In this document: one piece after another, positions 16,010 through 24,630 of the stretch
Position numbering within the stretch: position 1 is the first letter of the stretch
How the letters are laid out: the number at the start of each line of letters is the position of its first letter
NCBI GenBank assembly: GCA_938010565.1
Contig: CALLUQ010000065.1
Coordinates: 1-33,833 of the forward strand
Length of the DNA stretch: 33,833 nucleotides
From: an uncultured Flavobacteriales bacterium
GTDB taxonomy: Bacteria; Bacteroidota; Bacteroidia; Flavobacteriales_D; CALLUQ01
Direction of reading: 5' to 3'
Position numbers and translations under genes: made by a program
Notes under the pieces: model-generated
What the model saw: only the letters and a program-made list of their open reading frames with translations
Databases searched by the model: none
Told to the model about the DNA's origin: nothing

Positions 16010-17152
16010 TTAATCCCGAAGCAATCCACGGGAGATCACCATTTTCTGTACTTCGGAGGTGCCTTCGTAGATCTGAGTGATTTTTGCATCACGCATCAAA
16101 CGTTCCACATGGTATTCCTTTACAAACCCATACCCTCCGTGTACCTGAACAGCCTCTACGGTAATCCGCATTGCGGCAGAAGAAGCAAACAGTTTGGCCA
16201 TTGAGCCCTCCTGATCGTAATTTTTGCCTGCATCTTTCAAATAAGCCGCCTGGAGGCAAAGCAACCGGGCCGCCTCTATTTCGGTAGCCATATCGGCCAG
16301 TTTGAAAGCAATGGCCTGATGCCTTGAAATGGGTTTGCCAAATGCTTCCCGTTCTTTTGAGTAGGCAATGGCCAATTCCATCGCACCCGAAGCAATTCCG
16401 AGTGCCTGAGAAGCAATGCCAATACGGCCTCCCGACAAGGTTTTCATGGCAAAAGTGAATCCAAAACCATCTTCGCCAATGCGGTTACTCACCGGTACTT
16501 TTACATCCTGGAACATCAACGTATGGGTATCGGATCCGCGAATGCCCAACTTGTTCTCTTTTGCTCCGACAATAAACCCTTCCTGTCCTTTTTCGACGAT
16601 GAACGCACTGATGCCTTTGTGGCCTTTTTCAGGATCGGTTTGAGCGATCACTAGGTATACGGATGCCGTACTTCCGTTGGTGATCCAGTTTTTGGTTCCG
16701 TTCAGGATATAATGGTCGCCTTTTCTTACGGCAAGGGTACGTTGAGAAGTGGCATCCGAACCGGCTTCCGGCTCAGACAAACAAAATGCTCCGATGATCT
16801 CACCGGTAGAAAGACGGGTCAGGTATTTTTGTTTTTGCTCTTCGGTACCATAGGCTTCAAGCCCCCAGCAAACCAAAGAATTGTTCACCGACATGACCAC
16901 CGATGCAGAAGCATCCACTTTGGAGATCTCTTCCATTGCCAATACGTAGGAAACCGCATCCATGCCCCCTCCTCCGTATTTCGGGTCCACCATCATTCCA
17001 AGAAATCCCAACTCGCCGAGCTGCCTGATCTCTTCTGTCGGAAAAAGCTGCTTCTCATCTCTTTCAATCACACCGGGAAGGAGTACGTTTTGTGCAAAAT
17101 CCCGTGCAGCATCACGCACTGCCGATTGTTCTTCTGTCAGTTCAAAATCCAT
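16010..17152 (-). CDS. Acyl-CoA dehydrogenase (short-chain type)
   Basis: A 380-aa flavoprotein that oxidises acyl-CoA to trans-2-enoyl-CoA, passing electrons to ETF. The order is the helical N-terminal domain (MDFELTEEQSAVRDAARDFA), the FAD-contacting middle (GAFCLSEPEAGSDA near 119 and TKNWITNG near 153), and the C-terminal helical domain with RIGIASQALGIA, VHGGYGFVKEYHVER and QIYEGTSEVQ. That last motif carries the catalytic Glu in its usual place for short/butyryl-CoA enzymes. Chain-length preference cannot be read safely. It is a single-gene unit with a promoter box about 67 bases upstream. Its 3' end converges with murF, 34 bases apart. Confidence 0.94.
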   Translation of the reverse strand: MDFELTEEQSAVRDAARDFAQNVLLPGVIERDEKQLFPTEEIRQLGELGFLGMMVDPKYGGGGMDAVSYVLAMEEISKVDASASVVMSVNNSLVCWGLEAYGTEEQKQKYLTRLSTGEIIGAFCLSEPEAGSDATSQRTLAVRKGDHYILNGTKNWITNGSTASVYLVIAQTDPEKGHKGISAFIVEKGQEGFIVGAKENKLGIRGSDTHTLMFQDVKVPVSNRIGEDGFGFTFAMKTLSGGRIGIASQALGIASGAMELAIAYSKEREAFGKPISRHQAIAFKLADMATEIEAARLLCLQAAYLKDAGKNYDQEGSMAKLFASSAAMRITVEAVQVHGGYGFVKEYHVERLMRDAKITQIYEGTSEVQKMVISRGLLRD

Positions 17153-17218
17153 AGATTATCATTATCGCGGATCCGGATACATTCCGAAATCACACATATT
17201 TCTTCTCCGAAAGGGCGC

Positions 17219-17226
17219 AAATTTAG
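17219..17226 (-). promoter_or_regulatory. -7 box for the acyl-CoA dehydrogenase gene
   Basis: The minus strand reads TAAATTTG, matching TAnnTTTG, about 67 bases before the start codon. The -33 region is not a clear match. It is 11 bases from the divergent anmK box, so the two promoters probably overlap or interfere. Confidence 0.5.
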
Positions 17227-17236
17227 CGTTTTAAAT

Positions 17237-17244
17237 TAATTTTG
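17237..17244 (+). promoter_or_regulatory. -7 box for anmK
   Basis: TAATTTTG matches the TAnnTTTG element and lies 32 bases before the anmK ATG. No good TTTG is seen 19 bases upstream. Confidence 0.5.
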
Positions 17245-17276
17245 CCAATTGCCCTAAGCCCATAACAATACTTCTT

Positions 17277-18335
17277 ATGAAAACGACTTACTCTGCTATT
17301 GGTTTAATGTCGGGTACTTCTCTGGATGGTCTTGACCTTGCATATTGTCGTTTCACGCTGGAAAATTTCCGGTGGCAGTACCACATTGAAGCAGCCGAAA
17401 CACTCCCTTATCCGGAAAAATGGAGATCTCGGCTCGATGGGGCCTGGCGATTAAGCGGCCCGGAACTGATGCAGCTGCATGTTGAATACGGGCATTACAT
17501 AGGGCAAAAAACCGTTCATTTTATCCAGAAATACCGCCTCAGTCCTAACTTGGTTGCCTCTCACGGACATACTGCCTTTCACCAGCCCGAACGCGGCTTT
17601 ACGTTGCAGGTGGGGGAAGGTGCCGCCATTGCATCCTACCTCGATTGTCCGCTCATCAGCGATTTTCGTTCTATGGATGTGGCCCTGGGTGGCCAGGGTG
17701 CCCCTTTGGTGCCTGTTGGCGATGCGCTCTTGTTTCCCGATTATGCCTATTGCCTCAACCTGGGCGGAATTGCCAACATCAGCTACCCTGAAAGAGAAAT
17801 TCGGGTGGCCTATGACATTTGCCCGGTAAACATGGCACTGGATCACCTGGCTGATGAAGCCGGAAAAGCATACGATGAAAATGGTGCCATTGCAGCGGGT
17901 GGTCGTCTGGATCCGGAGTTGCTTCAACGCTTAAACGCCATTGCGTTTTACCGCGATCTACCTCCCAAATCATTGGGAAAAGAGTGGTTTGAGCGCACTT
18001 TTCTTCCGGTGATGCGGGAGTTTTCGGAACTTCCTCTGGCCGACAGAATGCAAACCGCTGTGGAGCATGCAGCCATGATGATTGCCAGGGCATGTAAACG
18101 ACCGGGTAAATTATTGCTTACCGGCGGTGGTGCATTCAATGAACAACTGGTGAACCGTATTAAAACCCATTCCGTTGCAACAGTGATCGTACCCGATGCC
18201 CAACTGATCGCTTTTAAAGAAGCACTGATCTTTGCTTTTCTCGGCGTGCTTCGCCTCCGAAAAGAAACCAACTGCCTTGCCTCCGTAACCGGAGCATCTG
18301 CCGATCATATCGGCGGAGCCATATACTTTCGGTAG
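17277..18335 (+). CDS. anmK: Anhydro-N-acetylmuramic acid kinase
   Basis: AnmK phosphorylates and opens 1,6-anhydro-MurNAc to MurNAc-6-phosphate during cell-wall recycling. The 352-aa protein has the N-terminal ATP-site motif GLMSGTSLDGLDLAYC (residues 8-23), the central SHGHTAFHQPE, the LQVGEGAAIA segment, the sugar-site region DFRSMDVALGGQGAPLVP near 128, LNLGGIANISY near 160, and a C-terminal LLTGGGAFNEQLVNRI near 278. The length is slightly short of the ~370 aa of enterobacterial AnmK but usual in Bacteroidota. It is monocistronic by spacing (about 130 bases to the next gene). Confidence 0.95.
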   Translation: MKTTYSAIGLMSGTSLDGLDLAYCRFTLENFRWQYHIEAAETLPYPEKWRSRLDGAWRLSGPELMQLHVEYGHYIGQKTVHFIQKYRLSPNLVASHGHTAFHQPERGFTLQVGEGAAIASYLDCPLISDFRSMDVALGGQGAPLVPVGDALLFPDYAYCLNLGGIANISYPEREIRVAYDICPVNMALDHLADEAGKAYDENGAIAAGGRLDPELLQRLNAIAFYRDLPPKSLGKEWFERTFLPVMREFSELPLADRMQTAVEHAAMMIARACKRPGKLLLTGGGAFNEQLVNRIKTHSVATVIVPDAQLIAFKEALIFAFLGVLRLRKETNCLASVTGASADHIGGAIYFR

Positions 18336-18426
18336 GCCAACTGAATGCTTGTTTACAGCCTTTAAGAAGTTTTTTCGAACCTTCCGGAAAACCATAAACG
18401 ATCCGGTTCCGGTCTTTTGCTTCACC

Positions 18427-18457
18427 TTTGTTTTATTGCATTGTTTTGTTAATTTTG
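18427..18457 (+). promoter_or_regulatory. Promoter of the dehydrogenase-nhaD unit
   Basis: TTTG (18427-18430), exactly 19 bases, then TAATTTTG (18450-18457): a textbook Bacteroidota sigma-ABfr-type promoter. Transcription would start near 18462-18464. Confidence 0.75.
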
Positions 18458-18482
18458 CGGCCCATAAATGAAGCCGTTTTAC

Positions 18483-19712
18483 ATGACTGATCTTTTAGCC
18501 CGATTCGAAAACAGACAACCTGAAATTGTTTTTGAGTGGAAAGATGCCGAAACGGAAGCCGAAGGCTGGGTGGTGATCAACTCTTTGAGGGGAGGAGCTG
18601 CCGGTGGTGGCACGCGGATGCGAAAGGGGCTTGACAAACGGGAAGTGGTGAGTCTGGCAAAAACCATGGAGGTGAAATTTACGGTATCCGGCCCACCGAT
18701 CGGAGGAGCTAAGTCAGGGATCAATTTTGACCCTGCCGATCCGCGTAAAGCGGGCGTTCTCCGCCGTTGGTACAAAGCAGTAACGCCTTTGCTAAAATAT
18801 TACTACGGAACAGGTGGCGATCTGAATGTGGATGAGATCCATGAAGTTATTCCAATTACGGAAGACAATGGGGTATGGCATCCGCAGGAAGGGGTACTCA
18901 ACGGCCACTTTCAACCCCGCGAAGTTCAAAAAATAAACTGTATTGGCCAGTTGCGGCAAGGAGTGATCAAGGTGCTTGAAGAAGAACGATACAGCCCGGA
19001 TGTAAACCGCAAATACCGAGTGGCCGATATGATTACCGGATATGGCGTAGCTGAGGCGGTCCGCCACTATTACGAAGTGTACGGTGGTCATCTGAAAGGA
19101 AAAAAAGTGATCGTTCAGGGATGGGGCAATGTGGGTTCTGCCGGTGCCTATTATCTCGCCCGGGAAGGAGCCGTGGTTGTGGGTATCCTCGATCGTATGG
19201 GAGGACTTATAAAAGAAAACGGATTTTCTTTTGAAGAGATCAGGCAGTTGTATCTTGATAAGGATGGCAACAAACTCCGGGCAAAAAGCATGCTCTCTTT
19301 TGAAGAAGCCAACCGCCGTATATGGGATGTTGCCGCCGATGTATTTTTACCTTGTGCCGCTTCCCGTCTGGTCGATAAAGACCAGGTGGAACGCCTGATC
19401 AGGGGTGGAGTTCGGGTAATGGCGCCCGGAGCTAATGTTCCGTTTGCCGATCCCGAAATTTTTTTCGGCCCCATCGCAGCATACGCCGATACAAATGTAA
19501 GCCTGATCCCGGATTTCATATCGAACTGCGGTATGGCCCGTGTTTTTAGCTACCTGATGGAGCCCGGCGATATCGACATGTCCGAAGAAGGTATATTCAA
19601 CGATACCTCCAACACCATCCGGAAAGCGATTGAAAAGGTGTATGCCTTGGATCCTTCCCAGAAAAACATTGCAAAAACTAGTTTTAAAATAGCTCTTAAC
19701 CAATTAATCTGA
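18483..19712 (+). CDS. Glu/Leu/Phe/Val dehydrogenase
   Basis: An NAD(P)-dependent amino-acid dehydrogenase that deaminates an L-amino acid to its 2-oxo acid. I use the ATG at 18483 (MTDLLARFENRQPEIVFEW, 409 aa). The ATG at 18468 lies only a few bases after the likely transcription start. The substrate domain shows LRGGAAGGGTRMRKGL (near 35-50) and the catalytic lysine in GPPIGGAKSGINFDP (near 80). The NAD domain shows VIVQGWGNVGSAGAYYLA near 210. It is longer than Bacillus-type leucine dehydrogenase (about 365 aa), so the amino-acid preference is open. nhaD follows four bases after the stop. Confidence 0.92.
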   Translation: MTDLLARFENRQPEIVFEWKDAETEAEGWVVINSLRGGAAGGGTRMRKGLDKREVVSLAKTMEVKFTVSGPPIGGAKSGINFDPADPRKAGVLRRWYKAVTPLLKYYYGTGGDLNVDEIHEVIPITEDNGVWHPQEGVLNGHFQPREVQKINCIGQLRQGVIKVLEEERYSPDVNRKYRVADMITGYGVAEAVRHYYEVYGGHLKGKKVIVQGWGNVGSAGAYYLAREGAVVVGILDRMGGLIKENGFSFEEIRQLYLDKDGNKLRAKSMLSFEEANRRIWDVAADVFLPCAASRLVDKDQVERLIRGGVRVMAPGANVPFADPEIFFGPIAAYADTNVSLIPDFISNCGMARVFSYLMEPGDIDMSEEGIFNDTSNTIRKAIEKVYALDPSQKNIAKTSFKIALNQLI

Positions 19713-19716
19713 AGTT

Positions 19717-21222
19717 TTGGAAACGTTTATTGTTATTGTATTTGTTCTTGGCTATCTGATGATAGCGCTCGAACACTCTGTTAAGGTAGATAAAGCAGCA
19801 TCGGCCCTTCTTATCGGGATGATATGTTGGGGGATGTATGCCCTTAACCCTTCGGGGTTTTTGCTGGTCGATAACGACCCGGATAAATATCCTACCATTG
19901 AACAACACATTGCCGAAAACCAGGAAGTACTCGATCAGGATGCTGCCACAGAAACAGGCAATGCGTTGCAAACGGATAAAACCATCATCTTTTTTGATGA
20001 AGTAGTAAACGAATACAACCGTGAAAACGGCGTTGCCAAATCTGAAAAAAGAGAAGCCGAGTTATCGACCAAAACACAGCTCACACATTATGTGGAGCAC
20101 GGCTTAATTCATCACCTTTTTGAAATATCCGGCATCCTCTTTTTCCTTCTGGGAGCCATGACCATTGTAGAGGTAGTGGATGCACACGGCGGATTTTCGA
20201 TCATCACCGATAAGATCACAACCACCAATACGGTAAAACTTTTATGGATCATTTCGGCGATCACGTTTTTCTTTTCTGCTGCACTCGACAACCTGACCAC
20301 GTCCATTGTGATGATATCGGTGCTGCGGAAGCTGATCTCGGACCAGAAAACCCGTTGGTACTTTGCCGGATTTGTCATCATTTCCGCAAATGCAGGTGGA
20401 GCCTGGTCGCCCATCGGAGATGTAACCACCACGATGTTATGGATCAAAGGCCAATTGCCTCATACCATCGACATCATCACCGGACTGATCTTGCCAAGTT
20501 TGGTTACCATGATCGTTCCGTTGATCATCGCTTCTTTTACATTCAAAGGAAAGATCGAACGGCCGGAGTTGGCCGATGGAGCCAGCCATGGTGCCGGTCT
20601 GAAAAGCAGTGAAAAGACATTTATTTTTGGGTTGGGATTAGCCGGTTTGATTTTTGTACCGATTTTCAAAACCGCCACCCACCTTCCTCCTTTTATGGGG
20701 ATGATGCTGAGTTTAGGGGTGATCTGGACTGTTGTTGAATTGATGCACCGCAAAAAGAGTCCAAAGAAAAAGAAAGAGTTTTCACCCTTGACGATCCTTC
20801 AAAAGATCGATACTGCAAGTGTGCTTTTCTTTTTGGGTATCCTTTTGGCCGTATCGGCATTACAGGAGATCGGATACCTAGCTAAAGTGGCCCTCTTCCT
20901 GAATGAAAGTTTAGGCAACATATACGCCATCAATGTTGCCATAGGGTTCCTTTCCGCCATTGTGGATAACGTACCGTTGGTGGCTGCGGCCCAGGGAATG
21001 TACGATATTGCGGATTCCGGAGTGTATCAGGCCGGCGGAGAGTTCTGGAAATTCCTCGCTTACTGCGCAGGAACCGGAGGGTCTGCTTTGATCATCGGGT
21101 CTGCCGCAGGGGTAGCCGTAATGGGGCTGGAAAAAATTTCTTTCGGCTGGTATTTAAAAAGAATGAGCCTTTTGGCCATTGCCGGTTACCTTGCCGGAGC
21201 CGGTGCCTATTTGCTGTTTTAA
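19717..21222 (+). CDS. nhaD: Na+/H+ antiporter NhaD
   Basis: NhaD exchanges sodium for protons across the inner membrane, giving salt and alkali tolerance. The 501-aa protein begins at a TTG four bases after the previous stop. Family alignment supports this start, since METFIVIVFVLGYLMIALEH is the first helix. About a dozen helices follow. Family marks are EISGILFFLLGAMTIVEVVD near 143, AALDNLTTSIVM near 190, SANAGGAWSPIGDVTTTMLW near 222, and FLSAIVDNVPLVAAA near 412. Residues about 55-130 form a long charged stretch between the second and third helices that I do not remember as standard. Coupling to the amino-acid dehydrogenase is probably transcriptional. Confidence 0.93.
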   Translation: METFIVIVFVLGYLMIALEHSVKVDKAASALLIGMICWGMYALNPSGFLLVDNDPDKYPTIEQHIAENQEVLDQDAATETGNALQTDKTIIFFDEVVNEYNRENGVAKSEKREAELSTKTQLTHYVEHGLIHHLFEISGILFFLLGAMTIVEVVDAHGGFSIITDKITTTNTVKLLWIISAITFFFSAALDNLTTSIVMISVLRKLISDQKTRWYFAGFVIISANAGGAWSPIGDVTTTMLWIKGQLPHTIDIITGLILPSLVTMIVPLIIASFTFKGKIERPELADGASHGAGLKSSEKTFIFGLGLAGLIFVPIFKTATHLPPFMGMMLSLGVIWTVVELMHRKKSPKKKKEFSPLTILQKIDTASVLFFLGILLAVSALQEIGYLAKVALFLNESLGNIYAINVAIGFLSAIVDNVPLVAAAQGMYDIADSGVYQAGGEFWKFLAYCAGTGGSALIIGSAAGVAVMGLEKISFGWYLKRMSLLAIAGYLAGAGAYLLF

Positions 21223-21284
21223 CGATTTACTCCTTGGGTGGTGATACTGAAACACGAAGAACAAGCGTTACATAAGCATACATT

Positions 21285-22007
21285 ATGAAATTTTATTTGC
21301 TCTTCAATCAAATTACTCAAGGGGGTACTTCTGTGGTCGATTCTCTTGTCAACCATGCAGAGGATCGGGCAGTCGTCACCCAAACTGTTTTTGAGATGAT
21401 CATGGACAGCGGTTTGTCGACCCTGATTACCATGATCCCACTGGCTTTATTGCTTGTTTCGGCCATTTATATTTCTTTATTCCGCTTCATGGCTATTCGG
21501 CGTGCGGCAGCTCCCGACGGGCATTTTCATGAAAAACTGCGGGATTATATGATGGATGGTAAAGTAGAAGCCGCAAGTAAATTGTGTGCTTCTACCGATT
21601 CTCCATCTGCACGGTTGCTTGAAAAGGGGATCCGGCACATTGGAAAGCCTATGAATGACATTCGTACCGCCATAGAAAACTCGGGAAAGCTGGAAATTTT
21701 TAATCTGGAACGTGGTTTGTCTACTTTGGCAACCATTGCAGGTGCAGCACCCATGATCGGTTTTCTTGGAACGGTAATCGGTATGATCATTACTTTTCAT
21801 GCTATAGCCGTTTCGCCAAATGTGGAGATCGGTGCTCTTTCAGGCGGTATCATGCAGGCCATGGTAACTACGGTTGCCGGTTTGATCATTGGTATTCTTG
21901 CTTATGTTTGCTACAATATGCTGGTCACCAAAGTGGGCAAAGTAATCCATCAAATGGAAGCTTCCGAGATTGAGTTCATGGACTTGCTTCAGGAACCGGG
22001 CAAATAA
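21285..22007 (+). CDS. exbB: MotA/TolQ/ExbB proton-channel protein
   Basis: An ExbB-type subunit of an inner-membrane proton-driven motor that energises TonB or Tol systems. It is 240 aa with three main helices: one at about residues 45-68 (TLITMIPLALLLVSAIYISLF) and two in the C-terminal half (TLATIAGAAPMIGFLGTVIG near 144, then TTVAGLIIGILAYVCYNML near 198). The GAAPMIGFLGTVIGMI motif is the family signature. It starts the exbB-exbD-tonB-folC cluster, with exbD 12 bases behind. Upstream, 62 bases separate it from nhaD without a promoter I can point to. Confidence 0.94.
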   Translation: MKFYLLFNQITQGGTSVVDSLVNHAEDRAVVTQTVFEMIMDSGLSTLITMIPLALLLVSAIYISLFRFMAIRRAAAPDGHFHEKLRDYMMDGKVEAASKLCASTDSPSARLLEKGIRHIGKPMNDIRTAIENSGKLEIFNLERGLSTLATIAGAAPMIGFLGTVIGMIITFHAIAVSPNVEIGALSGGIMQAMVTTVAGLIIGILAYVCYNMLVTKVGKVIHQMEASEIEFMDLLQEPGK

Positions 22008-22019
22008 AACCGCTACCGC

Positions 22020-22427
22020 ATGAATTTAGGGTCCGGAAATAAGGTTGATCCGTCTTTCAACATGTCGTCGATGACCGATCTGGTTTTCCTTCTGTTGATT
22101 TTCTTTATCATCCTTTCCACCATGATCGCTCCTCCTGCGGTAAAGGTGAATTTGCCCAATGGCAATCCTCCGCAAGGAAAAAACACGCCAAAAGTAAGCC
22201 TTACCATTGATAAGGAACTGAATCATTATATCAACAAACAAAAGGTAGATCCGGAAGCATTGGAGCAGTACTTGGCTACCTTCATTCCAACGGCAATGGA
22301 AGGTACGGAGAAACCCACCATCGTTTTGCACGTAGATAAGAGTGTTCCTACCGGAATTACCACCAACGTTTTGGTGATTGCTCGTAAGAACGAATGGAAT
22401 ATTGGTATTGCGACCGATGGCAAATGA
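22020..22427 (+). CDS. exbD: ExbD-type biopolymer transport protein
   Basis: ExbD is the dimeric partner of the ExbB pentamer. The 135-aa protein has the classic single helix MTDLVFLLLIFFIILSTM near residues 18-35, with the proton-carrying Asp at its start (SSMTDLVF), followed by a periplasmic domain. The early NKVDPSFNMSSMTD matches the family N-terminus. The 3' end overlaps the possible first start of the TonB-like gene by 11 bases. Proton coupling to TonB is the expected role. Confidence 0.94.
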   Translation: MNLGSGNKVDPSFNMSSMTDLVFLLLIFFIILSTMIAPPAVKVNLPNGNPPQGKNTPKVSLTIDKELNHYINKQKVDPEALEQYLATFIPTAMEGTEKPTIVLHVDKSVPTGITTNVLVIARKNEWNIGIATDGK

Positions 22428-22434
22428 CAGGGTT

Positions 22435-23193
22435 ATGAAACGGTTGGATCTTCAACAAATAGAGCAGAAAGAAAAGCGGCGTTCTCAAATCATTACTTCC
22501 ATTATTCTTGGCGCAATTCTAGCCATCATCTTTTTTCTCCCGGCTTTTAGCTATCCCGATCCTCCGATCGAAGAAAAGGAAGTGATCATGTTCGATTGGA
22601 GTGCTGCTGCTTCGGGCGGAGGGACTGAAGCCGAGATGGAAGCTTCTGCGGCTTCTGCTGCGGAAGAGGTAGAGCAGCCTTCTGCTCCGGAAGACCGTCA
22701 GGCCGATGTCATATCGGAAACGGAAGTTTCGGATGAGGCTCCCGTAGATGCCAAACCACATGTAAACGACAACCCTGTTGACGATAAACCCACTGTGGAT
22801 CCGGGGTCGCTTTACCCTGGCGACAAAGGCAGCAGCAACAACAACAGTGCAGGCGGAGGCACAGGCTCAGGAGACAGCAACGGATCGGGTACCGAATCGG
22901 GTTCGGGTACCGGAATGGGAGGCGATGGCTATTCGCTTGCGGGTCGTGGCATTGTGAACAAACCGGTTATCCATGGCTCGTTTCAGCAGGAAGGTACGGT
23001 GGTGGTCGATATTTTTGTTGACCGGCAGGGCCATGTTGTTCGTGTAAAAGCAAACCGTCGTAAATCAAATACTTCCAGCAGCGAGTTGATCTCACGGGCT
23101 GAAGCTGCCGCTAAAAAAGCCCGGTTCAGTGTAAAGCCGGATGCTGCGATCGAGCAAAAAGGGACCATTACTTTTGTGTTTAGAAAAGGCTGA
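22435..23193 (+). CDS. TonB-like energy transducer
   Basis: A 252-aa protein from MKRLDLQQIE at 22435. An ATG at 22417 inside exbD is an alternative start (MANDRV). One N-terminal helix (SIILGAILAIIFFLPAF) anchors it in the inner membrane. A linker rich in Glu, Asp, Gly and Ser follows, then a TonB C-terminal domain of about 80 residues (GIVNKPVIHGSF, GTVVVDIFVDRQGHVVRV, ARFSVKP). Classic TonB linkers are Pro/Lys-rich; this one is acidic then glycine-serine-rich, so its span and partners may differ. A TolA-like role is possible. It overlaps folC by one base (TGATG). Confidence 0.88.
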   Translation: MKRLDLQQIEQKEKRRSQIITSIILGAILAIIFFLPAFSYPDPPIEEKEVIMFDWSAAASGGGTEAEMEASAASAAEEVEQPSAPEDRQADVISETEVSDEAPVDAKPHVNDNPVDDKPTVDPGSLYPGDKGSSNNNSAGGGTGSGDSNGSGTESGSGTGMGGDGYSLAGRGIVNKPVIHGSFQQEGTVVVDIFVDRQGHVVRVKANRRKSNTSSSELISRAEAAAKKARFSVKPDAAIEQKGTITFVFRKG

Positions 23194-24407
23194 TGACTTA
23201 CGAGGAAACGCTGGACTATCTGTATTCGCGGCTTCCTTTTTTTCAACGCATAGGCAAGGCGGCTTACAAGGCTGATCTGAGCAACACCATCGCGCTGTGT
23301 AAGTTATTGCAAAACCCGGAAGAAGCGTTTCCGACCGTTCATGTGGCTGGCACCAATGGCAAAGGGTCGGTGAGCCATATGATTGCTTCGGTATTGCAGG
23401 AAGCAGGATATAAAACAGGGCTTTATACTTCTCCGCACCTGGCCGATTTCAGAGAGCGCATCCGCATGAACGGGCAGTTAATGCCCCGGCAGGCGGTTAC
23501 CGACTTTGTAACGGCCTATAAAGATGGTTTTGAACCCTTGCATACTTCTTTTTTCGAACTCACGGTAGGCATGGCCTTTCATCACTTTCGCGAAGAAAAA
23601 GCAGACATTGCTGTCATCGAAGTGGGCTTGGGGGGCCGGCTGGATTCTACCAATGTAATTGGCCCGGAAGTAAGTGTTATCACCAACATCAGCCTCGATC
23701 ACACCCACCTGCTCGGAAATACCATCGCACAGATCGCTGCTGAAAAGGCCGGTATTATCAAAGAAAATACACCGCTTGTAACCGGCGAGCTACACCCTGA
23801 AGCGGCCGAAGTGATCCGCAGACGTGCAAGGGCTTTGCGGGCTACTGTTCATCCGGCCGACAAGGCTTTGCCAGATTATACGACCGATTTACACGGTAGT
23901 TTTCAAAACATTAATGTACAAACGGCCCTACAGGCCATCCGGCAGCTGCGTTTGAAGCATTGGCACATTTCGGACGAACACCTGCGCTTAGGGCTCCGGA
24001 AGGTGGTTTCCAATACCGGGTTGCGTGGCCGTTGGGAAACCCTGCGTACCATGCCCAAAACCATTGCTGATATCGGCCACAATGAGGCCGGTATCCGGGC
24101 CATTCTCGGTGAGTTGGAAAAAGAGGTGTTTGAGCAACTTCATTTTGTGCTGGGAATGGTGGAAGACAAAGAGGTAGAAAGGATCTTACCGCTTCTCCCC
24201 AAAAACGCGCTTTATTATTTCTGTCAGGCAGGTATTCCCCGGGCGCTGAATCGGGACCAACTGAAAGAAAAAGCTTCCGGGTACCATATTAAAGGGTTGA
24301 GTTATGTTTCCGTGGCTGCTGCTTTATCGGCTGCAAACGCCGCTGCTGCTGAAAACGATCTTATTCTTATTGGAGGAAGTGCATTTGTTGTAGCAGAAGT
24401 CCTATAA
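23193..24407 (+). CDS. folC: Folylpolyglutamate/dihydrofolate synthase
   Basis: FolC joins glutamate to dihydropteroate and lengthens the glutamate tail of folates. The 404-aa protein has the Mur-ligase-like N-terminal ATPase with P-loop VAGTNGKGSVSHM (about residues 52-64), GLYTSPHLADFRERI near 76, EVGLGGRLDSTN near 143, and SLDHTHLLG with EKAGIIKE near 168-193. A smaller C-terminal domain follows (TIADIGHNEAGI, FVLGMVEDKEVERI). The start codon shares one base with the TonB-like gene's stop, so translation is coupled although the pathways are unrelated. The tRNA-Val promoter begins just 15 bases after its stop. Confidence 0.95.
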   Translation: MTYEETLDYLYSRLPFFQRIGKAAYKADLSNTIALCKLLQNPEEAFPTVHVAGTNGKGSVSHMIASVLQEAGYKTGLYTSPHLADFRERIRMNGQLMPRQAVTDFVTAYKDGFEPLHTSFFELTVGMAFHHFREEKADIAVIEVGLGGRLDSTNVIGPEVSVITNISLDHTHLLGNTIAQIAAEKAGIIKENTPLVTGELHPEAAEVIRRRARALRATVHPADKALPDYTTDLHGSFQNINVQTALQAIRQLRLKHWHISDEHLRLGLRKVVSNTGLRGRWETLRTMPKTIADIGHNEAGIRAILGELEKEVFEQLHFVLGMVEDKEVERILPLLPKNALYYFCQAGIPRALNRDQLKEKASGYHIKGLSYVSVAAALSAANAAAAENDLILIGGSAFVVAEVL

Positions 24408-24421
24408 TTCTTTACGGAAGG

Positions 24422-24452
24422 TTTGGCAGAAAAAATAATTGATCTATATTTG
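24422..24452 (+). promoter_or_regulatory. Promoter of tRNA-Val
   Basis: TTTG (24422-24425), exactly 19 bases, then TATATTTG (24445-24452) match the Bacteroidota consensus perfectly. The tRNA begins 56 bases downstream. Confidence 0.75.
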
Positions 24453-24507
24453 CAAGCTCAATGCAAAGCCTGATCGGTTATCGGAGGGTTTTAAAGTATT
24501 GAAATTC

Positions 24508-24581
24508 GGGCTCTTAGCTCAGTTGGTTAGAGCACCTGCCTTACAAGCAGGGGGTCACTGGTTCGAATCCAGTAGGGCCCA
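24508..24581 (+). tRNA. tRNA-Val (anticodon UAC)
   Basis: A complete cloverleaf can be folded. The acceptor stem is GGGCTCT with AGGGCCC, the D arm GCTC...GAGC, the anticodon stem CCTGC/GCAGG around CTTACAA, and the T arm ACTGG-TTCGAAT-CCAGT. The anticodon TAC reads valine codons. The discriminator base is A, and CCA is not encoded. A strong promoter lies upstream and a terminator downstream. Its 3' end adjoins a debris island with integrase fragments, a common arrangement for an integration site. Confidence 0.96.
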
Positions 24582-24595
24582 CACTGAAAATCAGA

Positions 24596-24630
24596 AGGTT
24601 ACGATTGAATGAAAATCGTAACCTTTTTTA
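24596..24630 (+). terminator. Intrinsic terminator of tRNA-Val
   Basis: AGGTTACGATT (24596-24606) pairs perfectly with AATCGTAACCT (24614-24624), an 11-bp stem with a seven-base loop. More Ts follow. It lies 14 bases after the tRNA. Confidence 0.9.
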
